Notes under the pieces: model-generated | Told to the model about the DNA's origin: nothing | The model's database searches: none | Seen by the model: only the letters and a program-made list of their open reading frames with translations | Part shown: positions 7,442 through 12,596 of the stretch, in pieces | Layout of the letters: every line of letters begins with the position of its first letter | How positions within the stretch are numbered: position 1 is the first letter of the stretch | DNA from: Spirochaetaceae bacterium | GTDB lineage: Bacteria; Spirochaetota; Spirochaetia; Treponematales; Breznakiellaceae | Assembly (NCBI GenBank): GCA_031255315.1 | Contig: JAIRSS010000101.1 | Span: 1 to 12,596, forward strand | Direction: 5' to 3' | Length of the DNA: 12,596 bases | Program-made: the position numbers and the translations under genes

Positions 7442-7598
7442 GCACTAAACCTCCGTGGGGAATATCCAGCAGTTCATTGCACAAAACCACGGCAATTCTC
7501 TGGATAGCTTCATTGAGATACGCTTTATTATTGATCTTTTTACGGAAATGTTCAATTGCAGAATGAGACATCCGATCTTCCTTGGGGATTTCGGTCAT
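7413..7598 (-). CDS. 61-aa hypothetical protein in an overlapping operon position
   Basis: This short, charged, mostly helical-looking protein begins MTEIPKEDRMSHSAIEH, contains INNKAYLNEAIQRIAVVL in its middle, and ends in a basic tail. The ATG at 7598 overlaps the yraN stop as ATGA and has GGAG six nt upstream. An in-frame GTG six bases earlier and a second ATG at 7571 with AAGGA upstream are alternatives. Its last 29 bases overlap the start of the CxxC...HxxC gene, in a different frame. The perfect fit between neighbours, with its own ribosome site, argues that it is translated. No family is recognised and no catalytic motif is visible. Confidence 0.65.
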   Translation of the reverse strand: MTEIPKEDRMSHSAIEHFRKKINNKAYLNEAIQRIAVVLCNELLDIPHGGLVHGRQRKKRK

Positions 7599-7939
7599 AC
7601 GCACTCCGTAAACGCCGATTCAAGGCGGATTACTTTGTCAGGCCCAATGAAAATAACATCAAAACGAACGGCCATACTATTATATTCTCGATGAACCGAA
7701 AGAAAATACTTAGCGGTTTCTATGATCCGCCGTTGCTTTTTCCGGTTTATCCCGTAGGACAGATTCTCGATGCCATAGACAGACCAGGCTTTTACTTCAA
7801 TAAATACCAGCGTATCGCCGTCCGCCGCGATAATATCGACTTCTCCCGATGGAGAACGGACGTTCCGGGCGATGATCCGCATCCCCGCCGCTTCCACTTC
7901 AGCAGCGGCCCGGTTCTCTCCTTCCCGCCCCTTATTCAT
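7595..7939 (-). CDS. yraN: YraN/UPF0102 family nuclease-like protein
   Basis: This 114-aa protein belongs to UPF0102, a family with a restriction-endonuclease-like fold whose cellular role is unclear. The N-terminal KGREGENRAAAEVEAAG resembles the family's KG..GE..A..YL...G start. The core motifs are RNVRSPSGEVDIIA at 25-38 and VFIEVK at 45-50, matching the acidic and lysine positions (E33, D35, E48, K50) of the nuclease core; RFDVIFI follows near 92-98. The length is typical. The ATG at 7939 overlaps the stop of the upstream 32-codon ORF as ATGA, and the stop overlaps the next ORF as ATGA. The AAAAGGG before the start is a moderate ribosome site. Nuclease activity is inferred from the fold. 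Confidence 0.92.
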   Translation of the reverse strand: MNKGREGENRAAAEVEAAGMRIIARNVRSPSGEVDIIAADGDTLVFIEVKAWSVYGIENLSYGINRKKQRRIIETAKYFLSVHREYNSMAVRFDVIFIGPDKVIRLESAFTECV

Positions 7940-8034
7940 GCCCTTTTCGGGAAGGCCCCAGGGTTAAGCGCCCCTGTAGAGACATGTTTTAGAAAGACGC
8001 GGCTCCCCCGCAACGGATTAACCGGGCTGTTCAT
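7936..8034 (-). CDS. 32-aa micro-ORF linking the FlhB-like gene to yraN
   Basis: The ORF begins ATGAACAGCCCG, encodes MNSPVNPLRGSRVF and ends FPKRA. Its ATG overlaps the FlhB-like stop codon (ATGA), and its own TGA overlaps the yraN ATG (ATGA), so it fills the 91-bp gap exactly. AAGGA lies about 8 nt upstream of the ATG. It has no recognisable motif and could be a coupling peptide whose translation carries ribosomes to yraN, a true small protein, or a chance ORF. The double overlap is seen directly; the function is unknown. Confidence 0.45.
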   Translation of the reverse strand: MNSPVNPLRGSRVFLKHVSTGALNPGAFPKRA

Positions 8035-8342
8035 TCCTGAGCTTCCTTGGTGAATACAAACGCCAGGATCTTTGCCACCGCTTCCCAGCACCATTGCGGC
8101 ACATAATCCCCCGGTTTATGGCCGATTGTCAACGCCGCCGCAAGCGCAGGGTCCTCTATCACGGCGATCCCCGCTTCCCGGGCCCGCGCTATGATCTGCT
8201 CCGCCTCCCGGCCCTGCCCAAGCGCAACAATCCGGGGAACCCCTTCTTCAGGGTTATATCCAACAGCGGACGCGATTTTCCGTTGCTTTTCTATCTTTGT
8301 TAAACCTCTTCGTTTACAGGAGAGAGAACATCGTTTCTCCAT
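8031..8342 (-). CDS. Stand-alone FlhB C-terminal (cytoplasmic) domain protein
   Basis: The 103-aa product matches the part of FlhB/YscU that follows the NPTH self-cleavage site. IASAVGYNPEEGVPRIVALG corresponds to FlhB's AVALKYDP...P.VVAKG strand, and AGIAVIEDPALAAAL corresponds to the typical IPIVENPPLARAL helix region. There are no membrane helices and no NPTH motif. Homologous orphans are known in Bacillus (YlqH) and treponemes. The only standard start is ATG at 8342, overlapping the FliK-like gene by 43 nt and giving an odd tail of out-of-frame origin (MEKRCSLSCKRRGLTK). Family similarity begins near residue 17, where an ATA codon has GAGG ten nt upstream. Its role in flagellar export is inferred from the family. 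Confidence 0.85.
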   Translation of the reverse strand: MEKRCSLSCKRRGLTKIEKQRKIASAVGYNPEEGVPRIVALGQGREAEQIIARAREAGIAVIEDPALAAALTIGHKPGDYVPQWCWEAVAKILAFVFTKEAQE

Positions 8343-9337
8343 TCCGCTAAGAACGATTCGCCGTCCCGCAGGATCACCCGTCCGCCCAGGAATCCCAAAG
8401 CCTCCCGGATTTCCCGTTCCAGAACCTCCCGGTTCCCTGTTTCAGGCGGCGGCCACAGGGAAACCTCGGTCTCGGCCCCCCCCTCCGCTTCATCTGACCG
8501 GTTAACCACAAACAACCAGCGCCGGTCTTCCCCGGCAACATCCACCGCAAGCCGGGCGTCCTCCGCTCCGATCCCCGTCCGTACCCGAACCGAAACCATG
8601 AACCGCTTCCCCCGCCACGAAACCTGAAAGGGATACACCATCCAACGCTTCCCGTCTTTACCCGGGATACGGTTCAGTATACCCAACAACGGATCGTTTT
8701 CGTCTATATCCTCCCCAATCTTTCTGAACTCGTCCATGGTAAATCGTTCTGGTACGGAACCCTGGCCGCTTCTATCCGCCGTCCCGGCTTCCCTGGAATT
8801 TTCAGACGGCCGGCCTCTTCGATCAAAACCGTCCGCTTCTGAACCATTCCAACCCCGCCCGCCTTTTTGCTCTCTGCGGGCCTCTGGATCTATAGCCGAA
8901 ACATAGGCATCCAATGCTTCCGGAGTAAGAGCCGCCCCCTTGTCCGCCACGGCTGCGGCGGCCAGGGCGGCGGATTCCCGAGGCGTTTTAAGGGGCAGAA
9001 CTTCCCGTCTGAGCTTAGTAAGCAGGGCCGGATCCAAGGGCAGAAAAAAATACCGCGCAAAAACAACAAGCGCGGAGGAAAGAGCGTCTACCGGAAGGTT
9101 TAGGGAACGGACCACCTGGGTCAAACTGAATTGCGTCTGCGGCGTAGCAGATCCTGTTTGCACCCGGTACGCCCCATCTTTACCGTCCAGTCCAACGGCT
9201 TCGGAGAAAAAAACGGTCCTGCTGGAAGGATTAAGCCCCAGGGAAGGCGCCGTTTTACCGCCAAGCGCACCACCGGCTAAACCCGCCCCCCGGATAGGAA
9301 GAACGAGTTTATCGGGTTCCAACCCTCGGAGCTTCAC
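8300..9337 (-). CDS. FliK-like (flagellar hook-length control C-terminal domain) protein
   Basis: This 345-aa protein resembles the FliK-like/YlqG proteins that sit before orphan FlhB-domain genes. Residues 1-155 are moderately structured and Ala/Leu rich. Residues 155-200 form a Gly/Arg/Glu/Ser-rich linker. Residues about 228-345 alternate like the beta-rich FliK C-terminal domain, with WMVYPFQVSWRGKRF, then EVSLWPPP and a final strand GGRVILRDGE. The start is GTG at 9337, supported by GGAGGG five nt upstream. It begins 24 nt after rplS and overlaps the FlhB-domain gene by 43 nt, which fits physical interaction between the two products. The family call rests more on context than on sharp motifs, because FliK domains diverge strongly. 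Confidence 0.65.
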   Translation of the reverse strand: MKLRGLEPDKLVLPIRGAGLAGGALGGKTAPSLGLNPSSRTVFFSEAVGLDGKDGAYRVQTGSATPQTQFSLTQVVRSLNLPVDALSSALVVFARYFFLPLDPALLTKLRREVLPLKTPRESAALAAAAVADKGAALTPEALDAYVSAIDPEARREQKGGRGWNGSEADGFDRRGRPSENSREAGTADRSGQGSVPERFTMDEFRKIGEDIDENDPLLGILNRIPGKDGKRWMVYPFQVSWRGKRFMVSVRVRTGIGAEDARLAVDVAGEDRRWLFVVNRSDEAEGGAETEVSLWPPPETGNREVLEREIREALGFLGGRVILRDGESFLAEWRNDVLSPVNEEV

Positions 9338-9361
9338 TCATTCCCTCCTAAAGCAAGAGCT

Positions 9362-9766
9362 TTATACCGGATCCGAAATTACGGGTTTAGCAGCCGGAAC
9401 AGTTTTTGCCGCGGGTTTTTTCTTCGTAATAAGTTCCTTTATCTTAGCGGCTTTCCCGATCTTCTTCCGAATGTAGTAGAGTTTGGCCCGGCGGACTTTA
9501 CCGGGGCGGACGCGTTCTACCTTGGCAATACGGGGAGAATGAAGCGGGAACACCCGTTCAACCCCGACTCCGTAGGAATTCTTTCTAACCGTGAACGTCT
9601 TGCCCAACCGGGCGTTCTTGACCGCGATAACCAAGCCTTCATAGACCTGAATTCGTTCATTCTTGCCTTCAACAATTTTGAAATGAACCTTTACGGTATC
9701 CCCGACCTTGAAATTATTCACATCGGTCTTCATTTGAGAGTTTTCAATCGCCCTTATCTCGTTCAT
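9362..9766 (-). CDS. rplS: 50S ribosomal protein L19
   Basis: L19 sits at the interface between the two ribosomal subunits. Residues 12-115 match the family closely: [17 protein letters not shown], then [31 protein letters not shown] and [17 protein letters not shown]. The protein is 134 aa against the usual 115, because of a C-terminal Lys/Ala/Pro tail (about 115-134). The ATG at 9766 is preferred over the internal ATG at 9733 because L19 proteins normally have this N-terminal helix and GAGG lies 7 nt upstream. It overlaps the end of trmD by 23 nt. Confidence 0.97.
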   Translation of the reverse strand: MNEIRAIENSQMKTDVNNFKVGDTVKVHFKIVEGKNERIQVYEGLVIAVKNARLGKTFTVRKNSYGVGVERVFPLHSPRIAKVERVRPGKVRRAKLYYIRKKIGKAAKIKELITKKKPAAKTVPAAKPVISDPV

Positions 9767-10538
9767 CTTTCCACCTCAGTTCTTCTATGAGCCGGCCAGT
9801 CTCCCGGTCGAACAGTTCCCGGGCTGCTCCCCGGTCTATTAAATCCGGCCGTACGGCCAGGGTTTTTTCTACCTGCTTTCTCCGCCGCCAACGGCGAATA
9901 TTCTCATGGTGCCCGGAAAGCAAAACTTCCGGAACTTTTACTGTAGCATAAACCTCCGGGCGTGTATACTGGGGATATTCCAGCAAATTCCCGGAAAAAC
10001 TCTCTTCTTCCAGGGATTCAGGCGTAATCACCTCATTCAGAAGCCGGTATGTCGCGTCTATCAGCGCCAACGCGGCCACTTCCCCGGAGGAAAGCACATA
10101 ATCTCCGATAGAAATCTCATCGTCTGCGTAAAGGTCAATGATACGCTGGTCTATCCCTTCGTAACGGCCGCAGATAAGGACCAGTTCCGTTTCTCCCGCC
10201 AACTCCCGGGCGCGCGCCTGGGTAAAGGGCCTCCCCGACGGGGAAAGATAGATCACCTGCCTGCCGGGAATTTCACCGGACACAAACTCCTCACCAACCG
10301 GACGCGGCTTGACTCCTACAGACTCCAGCGCCAGCCCCAGGGGTTCGGGGAGCATCAGCATACCCGCGCCCCCGCCGTACGGAGCGTCATCACAGGTATG
10401 ATGCCGATCCCGGGCAAACTCCCGTATGTTTACCGGACGATACTCGACAATACCCCGGTTTATCGCCTTTGCCATGATGGACGCGGCAAAATAGGCATCG
10501 GTAATCTCCGGGAAAAGGGAAAGGACCGTATACTTCAT
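9744..10538 (-). CDS. trmD: tRNA (guanine-37-N1)-methyltransferase TrmD
   Basis: TrmD uses S-adenosylmethionine to make m1G37 next to the anticodon, which prevents +1 frameshifting. The 264-aa protein has all SPOUT-knot landmarks: FPE near the N-terminus, [11 protein letters not shown] at 50-60, [10 protein letters not shown] at 98-107, [12 protein letters not shown] at 122-133, and [13 protein letters not shown] at 141-153. [13 protein letters not shown] near 206-218 is the C-terminal tRNA-binding domain signature. The ATG at 10538 directly abuts the rimM stop (TAAATG). Its S-adenosylhomocysteine product is the substrate of mtnN in the same gene run, although that link is general to all methyltransferases. 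Confidence 0.98.
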   Translation of the reverse strand: MKYTVLSLFPEITDAYFAASIMAKAINRGIVEYRPVNIREFARDRHHTCDDAPYGGGAGMLMLPEPLGLALESVGVKPRPVGEEFVSGEIPGRQVIYLSPSGRPFTQARARELAGETELVLICGRYEGIDQRIIDLYADDEISIGDYVLSSGEVAALALIDATYRLLNEVITPESLEEESFSGNLLEYPQYTRPEVYATVKVPEVLLSGHHENIRRWRRRKQVEKTLAVRPDLIDRGAARELFDRETGRLIEELRWKDERDKGD

Positions 10539-11054
10539 TTATCCACCGTCCTCAAGAATCCACCGGCGGAGGAGTACGGCCCGGCCCAATTCCGGGCTTA
10601 CGTCCCCAAAAAATTCCTTTCTGAAGGGGACGAGCCTGCGTTCCCCTGAAGGAAGGCTCATTTCTATCAGATACCCGCCGCCCCCCTCCAGAACATCCGT
10701 CACCCGGCCCAGGATGCCGCCATCGGGGGAAACCACCGCTATACCTTGCAGGTCCCTAATATAATATTCCCCCGGTCCCAGGGGAGCGGCGTTTTCCCGG
10801 CTGGTAAGAATCTCCGCCCCTTTCAGAAGTTTCGCCGCCTCAGGGGAGTCTATCCCCTTGAGTTTGACGAGTAAAGATTCACCCTTTTTATCAACCCCTT
10901 CCACATCAAACGACCGCTCGCCGCCGTCCCGGCGCACCGTTACCATCCGCAATTGAGCGATATGAGCGGTTTCCCCGGAAAGAGACCGGACTTTGATGTA
11001 CCCTTCCAGGCCAAAAGGAGCTCCCAAAAGGCCGACGACGAATCGGGAGGTCAA
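10539..11054 (-). CDS. rimM: Ribosome maturation factor RimM
   Basis: RimM (171 aa) binds S19 and aids maturation of the 16S rRNA 3' domain. The N-terminal beta-barrel domain covers about 4-85 (RFVVGLLGAPFGLEGYIKV). The PRC-barrel covers about 92-168 and carries the signature GEYYIRDLQG at 95-104 and GRVTDVLEGGGGYLIEM. The start is TTG at 11054: no ATG or GTG gives the family N-terminus, and a stop codon lies four codons upstream in frame. It begins four bases after the khpA stop without a clear ribosome site, so it probably relies on coupling. A TTG start may limit its expression. Confidence 0.93.
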   Translation of the reverse strand: MTSRFVVGLLGAPFGLEGYIKVRSLSGETAHIAQLRMVTVRRDGGERSFDVEGVDKKGESLLVKLKGIDSPEAAKLLKGAEILTSRENAAPLGPGEYYIRDLQGIAVVSPDGGILGRVTDVLEGGGGYLIEMSLPSGERRLVPFRKEFFGDVSPELGRAVLLRRWILEDGG

Positions 11055-11058
11055 TTTA

Positions 11059-11292
11059 TCAGTCTAAAATTTCCAGAACCGTATGTTTTCCGGAATTTGC
11101 GGCAGCCGCCTGCAAGACGGTTCTGACAGCCTTCGCGATACGGCCGTGTTTGCCAATTACCTTGCCTATGTCTCCCGGACCAACCCGGAGTTCCAAAACA
11201 GTAGCCTTTTCTCCTTCCACCACGCTCACCGTTACCAAAGAAGGATCATCTACTAAGGATTTCGCAATATATTCAACTAGATCCTTTTCCAT
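11059..11292 (-). CDS. khpA: KH-domain RNA-binding protein KhpA (YlqC family)
   Basis: This 77-aa protein consists of one type II KH domain. It begins MEKDLVEYIAKSLVDDP, and its RNA-binding loop reads VIGKHGRIAKAVR from about residue 45 (GKHG at 47-50, the GxxG motif). Orthologues bind RNA with KhpB/Jag and affect cell length and division in Gram-positives. The ATG at 11292 is chosen because it has GAGGAG (11299-11304) 6 nt upstream and gives the usual family length; a longer in-frame reading would start inside the terminator hairpin. A terminator-like hairpin lies directly upstream, so its expression may be set separately from rpsP. Confidence 0.94.
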   Translation of the reverse strand: MEKDLVEYIAKSLVDDPSLVTVSVVEGEKATVLELRVGPGDIGKVIGKHGRIAKAVRTVLQAAAANSGKHTVLEILD

Positions 11293-11304
11293 TGTATTCT
11301 CCTC

Positions 11305-11335
11305 AAAAACAAAAGCCCCGGACACGCTGCCGGGG
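11305..11335 (-). terminator. Intrinsic terminator or attenuator between rpsP and khpA
   Basis: On the minus transcript CCCCGG, an 8-nt loop, and CCGGGG form a 6-bp all-GC stem, followed by C and then UUUUGUUUUU. This is the standard terminator layout. It lies about 95 nt after the rpsP stop and directly before the khpA ribosome site, so it probably tunes read-through from the ribosomal protein gene into the downstream genes. Confidence 0.75.
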
Positions 11336-11429
11336 TTCTACGGAAAACCACCCTGGATCCGCCGGTTGGGACGGCCCTCCCTCACGCCGCATATCCACGC
11401 CAAATACGGACGGATAAATTTACGGATAA

Positions 11430-11678
11430 TTACAGCGAAAAATTCTTTTTGTTCAGAATGTCGCGGACCGTGTCGCTGATCGCAGCCCCCTTTTCCACCC
11501 ATGACCTGACCTTACCGGCGTCAAAGCGTATCTGCTTATCCTCGACTTCTATGGGATGATAATAACCCAATTCCTCAATGGCCTTCCCGTCCCGGGCGGA
11601 TCGTTTATCCATAACCACAATACGGTAATACGGACGCTTTTTCGTCCCAAACCTTTTCAATCTGATAGCGGCGCTCAT
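11430..11678 (-). CDS. rpsP: 30S ribosomal protein S16
   Basis: S16 (82 aa, normal length) is needed for 30S assembly. The family is clear from IRLKRFGTKKRPYYRIVV at 5-22, then DKRSARDGKAIEELGYYHP and KVRSWVEKGAAISDTVRDIL. The ATG at 11678 has GAGGAGG (11685-11691) six nt upstream. It is the first gene of the leftward run, with a promoter about 110 nt upstream of the ATG. The ffh gene often found next to rpsP is not visible; decayed transposase sequence lies there instead. Confidence 0.97.
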   Translation of the reverse strand: MSAAIRLKRFGTKKRPYYRIVVMDKRSARDGKAIEELGYYHPIEVEDKQIRFDAGKVRSWVEKGAAISDTVRDILNKKNFSL

Positions 11679-11794
11679 GTCTATCCTCCTCGATCTTCTT
11701 AATCCAGCAAAACCCTGAAGCTGCTTGTCCGCCAGCGGGAATTCCCGATACTCAAGCGGCGCAACGTTAACCTGTTCGCCCTCAATGAATAGTG

Positions 11795-11824
11795 ACTATA
11801 CCATACCGTAGGATTTTTGATCAA
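11795..11824 (-). promoter_or_regulatory. Putative promoter for the rpsP operon
   Basis: On the minus strand TTGATC (11819-11824) and TATAGT (11795-11800) are separated by 18 bp, and TG one base before the -10 box makes it an extended -10 (TGGTATAGT). The predicted start point near 11788 gives a leader of about 110 nt. The leader includes the 12-bp palindrome CGGGAATTCCCG (11736-11747). An 11-bp palindrome ATAGTGACTAT (11789-11799) overlaps the -10 box and may be an operator. Confidence 0.6.
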
Positions 11825-11881
11825 GCGCCCGCAGTGCCTCAACAGCAATTCTCATTTTAAAAAACATGATAAACTGAGGGT

Positions 11882-12596
11882 ATGGGAGAGGGCGTCATAA
11901 AGCGGCTGCTTGGCGGTTTGCGAAAGGGGGGGGATAGCATCCCCGATGTACGGTGTGGGGGGAACGTCCAGCGGTACCGGGTTACGGACGCGCTGATGTG
12001 CGCGTTTGCCGTATTTTTCTTCTTGTACCCGTCGCCGCTCCATTTTCAGCGGGCGATGAAAGCCAGACGGCGGCGCGGCAACAGGGAAACCCTGTTTGGA
12101 GTGTCTGAAATACCCCGGAACAACAAGATACGGGAATTGACGGGCGGCATAGAGCCCGGGACGTTGTCGGGGGGTGTTCATGGACAACCTGCGAACAGTG
12201 GAGGGGGCGGGGTGTGCTGCTGGCGATAGACGGGTTGTGGCGCCACGCATCACAAAAGGTATGGTGCGGCCATTGCCGGCATATTACAAAGGACGGGGAG
12301 ACGACGTATTACCATAGCGCGGCAGCGGGAGCGACGGCAGGCCCGGGGCACGCGGGTAATACCGGTGGTTCCGAAGCCGATCGGAATGGGGACGGGGAAA
12401 AGAAGCAGGATTGCGGGTGGAACGAGGGGAAGAGACATCTTTTAAAGCACGAGAAGGAGTACGCATGGCTTTCCCCGACGCTTTTAGATGGTGAGGAGAA
12501 AACCGCGGAAAGATGAGACGGGCGCTGTCATATTATCAGCACCTGGCGGCAACTGAACGGGGTTCCCCTCCTGGACACGAAAGACGTCCTTACGGT
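11882..12596 (+). pseudogene. Degenerate DDE transposase (IS4/ISNCY-like), running off the window
   Basis: The plus strand encodes pieces of one transposase in three frames. From ATG 11882 the first piece contains IPDVRCGGNVQRYRVTDALM and ETLFGVSEIPRNNKIREL. A six-G run at 12169-12174 has one G too many: removing it restores GVFMDNLRTVEGAG in the next frame. A further gap leads at 12214 to a third frame, VLLAIDGLWRHASQKVWCGH, where AIDG (D codon at 12229-12231) is the likely first catalytic aspartate. GETTYYHSA, GDGEKKQDC and EYAWLSPTLL follow. A stop at 12514-12516 and missing downstream sequence precede NGVPLLDTKDVLTV at the window edge. The match is to widespread transposases I remember with ...DG.EKQDCE..AAKRWL...; the exact IS family is uncertain. 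It is not functional. Confidence 0.75.

Noticed and set aside
7599..7604. GTG start for the 61-aa ORF, two codons upstream
   Set aside because: The ATG at 7598 has better spacing to GGAG and makes the same ATGA junction as the neighbouring genes; the GTG is not excluded.
9362..9733. Shorter L19 starting at the internal ATG (MKTDVNN)
   Set aside because: L19 proteins normally have the preceding N-terminal helix, and the ribosome site fits the ATG at 9766.
9906..10649. A 247-codon plus-strand ORF opposite trmD/rimM
   Set aside because: It is antisense to trmD and the end of rimM, has no recognisable domain and no plausible ribosome site, and crosses the junction of two well-supported genes.
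11293..11325. Longer khpA start (11 extra residues from a GTG)
   Set aside because: It would initiate inside the terminator hairpin and has no ribosome site. The ATG at 11292 has GAGGAG at good spacing and gives the normal family length.
1..12596. CRISPR array, tRNA/rRNA genes, known riboswitches
   Set aside because: No regularly spaced repeats, cloverleaf-like pattern or familiar aptamer sequence was found on reading both strands; a covariance-model scan would be needed to be certain.

Overview
The window looks like a chromosomal piece of a spirochaete, most likely a Treponema-type organism (Treponematales, possibly a termite-gut relative). The main reason is the minus-strand order rpsP - khpA - rimM - trmD - rplS - FliK-like - stand-alone FlhB C-terminal domain - yraN. 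As I recall, treponemes share this order, and a related one occurs in Bacillus (rpsP/ylqC/rimM/trmD/rplS ... ylqG/ylqH). This is recognition from memory; no search was run, and Firmicutes cannot be fully excluded. All intact genes are on the minus strand, so they are transcribed from the right end of the window towards the left.

Right edge (about 11882-12596, plus strand): a decayed DDE transposase in at least three reading frames, running off the window. Next, 11679-11881 holds a good promoter facing left (TTGATC, 18-bp spacer, extended TGGTATAGT). It drives rpsP. An intrinsic terminator or attenuator sits between rpsP and khpA. Then come khpA, rimM, trmD and rplS (ribosomal proteins, 16S maturation, tRNA m1G37 methylation), packed with abutting or overlapping ends.

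Middle (4520-9337): the same run continues without a convincing break. A FliK-like protein overlaps a detached FlhB C-terminal domain, reminiscent of the flagellar substrate-specificity switch. A 32-codon micro-ORF follows, joined by ATGA overlaps to both neighbours, then yraN, a 61-aa ORF, and a 161-aa basic protein with a CxxC...HxxC metal site. After these come a GAF-GGDEF diguanylate cyclase with an intact inhibitory site, mtnN and luxS. The last two form a complete two-step route from S-adenosylhomocysteine to homocysteine plus the AI-2 precursor, and the cyclase is translationally coupled to mtnN. A ribosome-biogenesis operon thus appears to lead into c-di-GMP and AI-2/methyl-cycle genes. 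A 36-nt hairpin (4435-4470) follows luxS.

Left part: a glycerate kinase gene (3231-4391) followed by a GC-rich hairpin; a 278-bp non-coding stretch with GTATAC palindromes and a possible frameshifted gene remnant; then a bifunctional class A penicillin-binding protein (418-2952) whose -10 box lies only 8 nt before its ATG, suggesting a nearly leaderless mRNA. The left edge (about 103-353, plus strand) is a small, frameshifted, internally deleted IS630-type transposase remnant. Decayed transposases therefore flank the block on both sides. No tRNA, rRNA, CRISPR array or known riboswitch was recognised.
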